Assembly (NCBI GenBank): GCA_030737835.1
Contig: CM060847.1
Coordinates: 8,570,704-8,634,703 of the forward strand
DNA: 64,000 bases
Direction: 5' to 3'
DNA from: Acorus gramineus
Taxonomy: Eukaryota > Streptophyta > Magnoliopsida > Acorales > Acoraceae
Part shown: piece after piece, positions 61,217 through 64,000 of the stretch
How the letters are laid out: every line of letters begins with the position of its first letter
How positions within the stretch are numbered: the stretch's first letter is position 1
Notes under the pieces: model-generated
What the model was told of the DNA's origin: nothing
Seen by the model: the letters and a program-made list of their open reading frames with translations, nothing else
Databases searched by the model: none
Made by a program: the position numbers and the translations under genes

Positions 61217-61683
61217 TGAAAAAATCCATATAACCTCCATCTTTTGAATATCTATGTAACCATTTATAATCTCAATATATCCATAAACCTCCTGTAAACA
61301 CACCACAAATGCAAATAACTCTTACGGTTAAAAATTATTTAACAAAGTTGAAATATTCTGGACATATTTTGTTATCTAAATGATAGTTAACAAATATGCA
61401 TATTTTTAATCCTTTGAAAAAAAATCAATATTTAAATATAAAAAAAACCCTCAAAGGAAGGAAAAATTTAAAACATGAGGGTTTTTATTTTAAAGTATTA
61501 GCTATTTTTCAAGAATTAAAAGAATATATGTTTATTAATCTTGGTTTAGATATCGGAATATGTCCGGAATATTTTAAATCTCTTAAAGAGTTTTTAACCA
61601 CAAGGGATTATTTATATTTATGGTATGTTTACATGGAGTTATATTGATATATTGATATTACACGGGATTATATGGATTTTTCT
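61217..61683. mobile_element. Foldback MITE-like element, family A copy 3, with 9-bp target duplication
   Basis: A 467-bp diverged near-palindrome with family A ends (TGAAAAAATCCATATAACCT). It is flanked by the perfect direct repeat TTTTATAAA at 61208-61216 and 61684-61692. With the copy at 2265-2761, this supports an element making 8-9-bp duplications. Confidence 0.75.
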
Positions 61684-63374
61684 TTTTATAAAAAAAAAGA
61701 AAAAAATAAACTATAATTATGAATGCAATGGGATTGCGTGTATTTTTTTCAAATCAAACTGAAACATACAAGTAAATAAAGGTTAATGATTAAGTTTAAA
61801 TATATATATATATATATATATATACACACCATAGTCTTACAGTAAATATTAATTGAACAAATTATTTAATATACACAAGGTATGGTTACAAGCACTTACT
61901 GCGCACGTACGTTGGTCTGTGTAATTTTGAGAAGAGGAGGCATAGAACTGGCAGATTTGACATGTCGAGGGGTGCAAACACAATCCTTATTTTCTTCGCT
62001 TCTCTTTCTCTTTTTATTTTTAGTTTTATTTTATTAAAAAAAATGATATATAGCATGAACAGAGGAGTTTCTGTTTTCTTGTTTAGGTTTTGTGGTCAGA
62101 AAGTGCTAGTTTGAAAAAACGTCACATCAAACTGAACCACCAATTGCTCAGCAGACAACAGTGGTGTCACGTACCACATGATCTCCTCTCAGAACCACCA
62201 TGCCATAATCGAATTTATTTATTCTCCTTCACTTTTCTCAGTTACGTGTTTTTTAGAATAAAATAATGTTAGAGACATTTTGTTGAAAATTATATATATA
62301 TAAATTAAAAAAAATTAGATTTTACAGTGGTCCAGGAGAAAAGAGAGCCGTTACATTCAGTTTTTTAATATTTCAAAATATAATTTTATATATTTTATAA
62401 AAAGATGCATATATCTTAATAATTTTTTTATATTTATTAAAAATGGGTTCATTCAATTTTATATAGAGCGGTATACACTTTAATTTTATTAAAACATATA
62501 CTTCATTAGATAATATTTACTATTTTAAAAATAAATAAAAATATGTGTGGTTTGAGTTTTGATTGATAAAAATGATTAAGTTTGACATTTTCAATAAGAA
62601 AAGTTGAAATATAAAAAATCCAATTAATTTGGTATAAGATTGAAATTAAGAATTAATTTGTCATTGCACATCTCGTGTACCATCTGTCCATCTTCTTGAT
62701 ATTTTTTTTTCTGTTGAACTTACGGTGAGTGGAGGAGTTTAATTATGGCATATTATAAAAAAAGTTGAGTATAACAGTATTCTTAAATTTAAATTAATTA
62801 GATATTCTGACAATATGATTGGTAAGTTTTAATCATGAGATACAAATTTAACAGGGTTGGTCCTAAGCATAGGCGACAAAAACGGTCACCTAGGGCCTCC
62901 AGATATTGAAATTTTTATTCCTTATTTATTGAAATTTTTATTTTGTATTGTATTTGAGTAATTTTAATTTAAATTCTTTTTCATATTTTCTAGTTGTTCC
63001 TATTTTATTGAGATTTATTTTATTTATTATTTGATTTGCAAAGAAGAAACTCAATTTTAAATTTATTTATTTAATTTTAAAAATTTATCCATATTTTTCA
63101 TTGTTTTTTAGTTATGTTTATTCCTTCTTTTAGGCTTAGTAGGATAAAAATTGAAAATTAAATTTTATATAAAATTTTTAGTTTTTAATAATAATAATAA
63201 TAATAATAAAAATATGTGAATTTGGGGCTCCATTTCCGAGTACGCCTAGGGTTCCATTTACGAGTACCCTAAAATTTAATTGTGTACAACTGTACATACG
63301 GGCTTGGTGACCCAAAATGTCGCATATTCAAGATATGATGGAAAATAAAAAAGCAGAGACCAAAGTATTAAAAA
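61684..63374. other. AT-rich spacer, no gene recognised
   Basis: Holds a TA microsatellite at about 61800-61825, a short ATA/ATAATA run at 63187-63210, and the phrase GGCGACAAAAACGGTCACCT near 62872, reminiscent of a fossil plant transposon motif. No coding region is supported. Confidence 0.45.
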
Positions 63375-63628
63375 CTTGTGTGGTGTTACACACTTTTTTT
63401 TTTTCAACTTGAATTACAGTCACATATGCGTTGATAGAAAATTAACGAGATATATAATTCAATATAAATTTTTTATATTTTTTTATAAACGCATTCTTAT
63501 AATTTATTGGAGTAATGTTTCATTTTTTATAAAAGTATGTACATCATTAAATGAGGTGTACTATTTTTAAAAATTTCAAAACGCATATAGACTAGAATTA
63601 AGGCTGAAAAATAGACTGTAACATTATC
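63375..63628. repeat. Foldback MITE-like element, family C copy
   Basis: Left end TGTTACACACTTTTTTTTTT then CAACTTGAATTACAGTC; right end the inverse (AGACTAGAATTAAGGCTG to GTAACATTATCC). Confidence 0.6.
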
Positions 63629-63976
63629 CTAAAAATTAAATTAATTTTTTTTTTTTTGATTGAATAAAAACTTAGAAAATTAAGAGGATGGTATATCCTC
63701 GAGCAATTCATATGTACCACACAAATGATTTGATCCGCCATTATGGGCCAAGGCCCAATACCCTCTCACCGTGGACTGGAGTAGTTGCTCTCTGTGGGCC
63801 CAGGATTGTGGAGCAATGTGCCCTATGTGGGGGTCGTGGGCTGTCAAGCAGTATTTGGTTTTGGAAAATATTATACTTGGTATTCTAAAAGGGTTTTTTT
63901 TTTTTTTGTATAAGAGGGACTTCCTTTAACACAGATAAGTCCTGAACCGTTGTCCTATGATCACTGGGGACTTAAA

Positions 63977-64000
63977 GGAGTGTTGTTACATTTAATTTTT
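63977..64000. repeat. Start of another family C element, cut by the window edge
   Basis: GAGTGTTGTTACATTTAATT matches the family C end at about 30071 and runs off the window. Confidence 0.4.

Noticed and set aside
62870..63260. Fossil hAT-like transposon
   Set aside because: Only short motif resemblance (GGCGACAAAAACGGTCACCT) from memory; no ends or coding remnant to support a call.

Overview
The window is nuclear DNA of a flowering plant. The genes are split by short-to-medium GT-AG introns and lie in AT-rich intergenic DNA full of foldback elements. Several genes (both deacetylases, PHS1, the peroxidase, the LOB gene) have GC-rich first or only exons next to AT-rich introns; this 5' GC bias is commoner in monocots, so a non-grass monocot is a reasonable but unproven guess. 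No autonomous transposon, tRNA, rRNA or CRISPR array was recognised.

Layout: 1-4.9 kb repeat-rich flank; 4.9-5.9 kb Pack-MULE-like element carrying broken host-gene pieces; 6.0-15.1 kb two tandem class I (RPD3/HDA6-type) histone deacetylase genes on the minus strand; 17.9-22.3 kb CDT2 (CRL4 ubiquitin-ligase substrate receptor), plus; 24.0-29.4 kb class II PRPP synthetase, plus; 32.7-38.6 kb PHS1 (meiotic pairing factor), plus; 39.0-40.5 kb class III peroxidase, minus; 41.7-45.1 kb MKK3 (MAPKK with NTF2 domain), minus; 45.1-56.1 kb repeat-rich gene desert; 56.2-58.4 kb LOB/LBD transcription factor with a probable 5'-UTR intron, plus; 58.4-64 kb repeat-rich flank. I rebuilt each coding region exon by exon. 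All reading frames close: deacetylase copy 1 718 aa, copy 2 450 aa, CDT2 514 aa, PRS 404 aa, PHS1 418 aa, peroxidase 338 aa, MKK3 521 aa, LOB 196 aa.

The genes are ordinary housekeeping, cell-cycle, meiotic and signalling genes and do not form a pathway cluster. The unusual part is the deacetylase pair. Copy 2 is a canonical enzyme. Copy 1 keeps the catalytic residues but has replaced conserved residues at positions that contact inositol phosphate in animal class I enzymes. It also carries a C-terminal extension of about 280 aa with a long coiled coil that is absent from copy 2, although the two genes are alignable on both sides of it. Just downstream of copy 1 is a 996-bp element with a perfect 9-bp target duplication that combines a PPR-like fragment with a probable Raf-like kinase fragment. 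Other points of note are paired E2F-type sites before CDT2, a GC-AG intron and an 18-nt micro-exon in PHS1, and at least three families of foldback MITE-like repeats.
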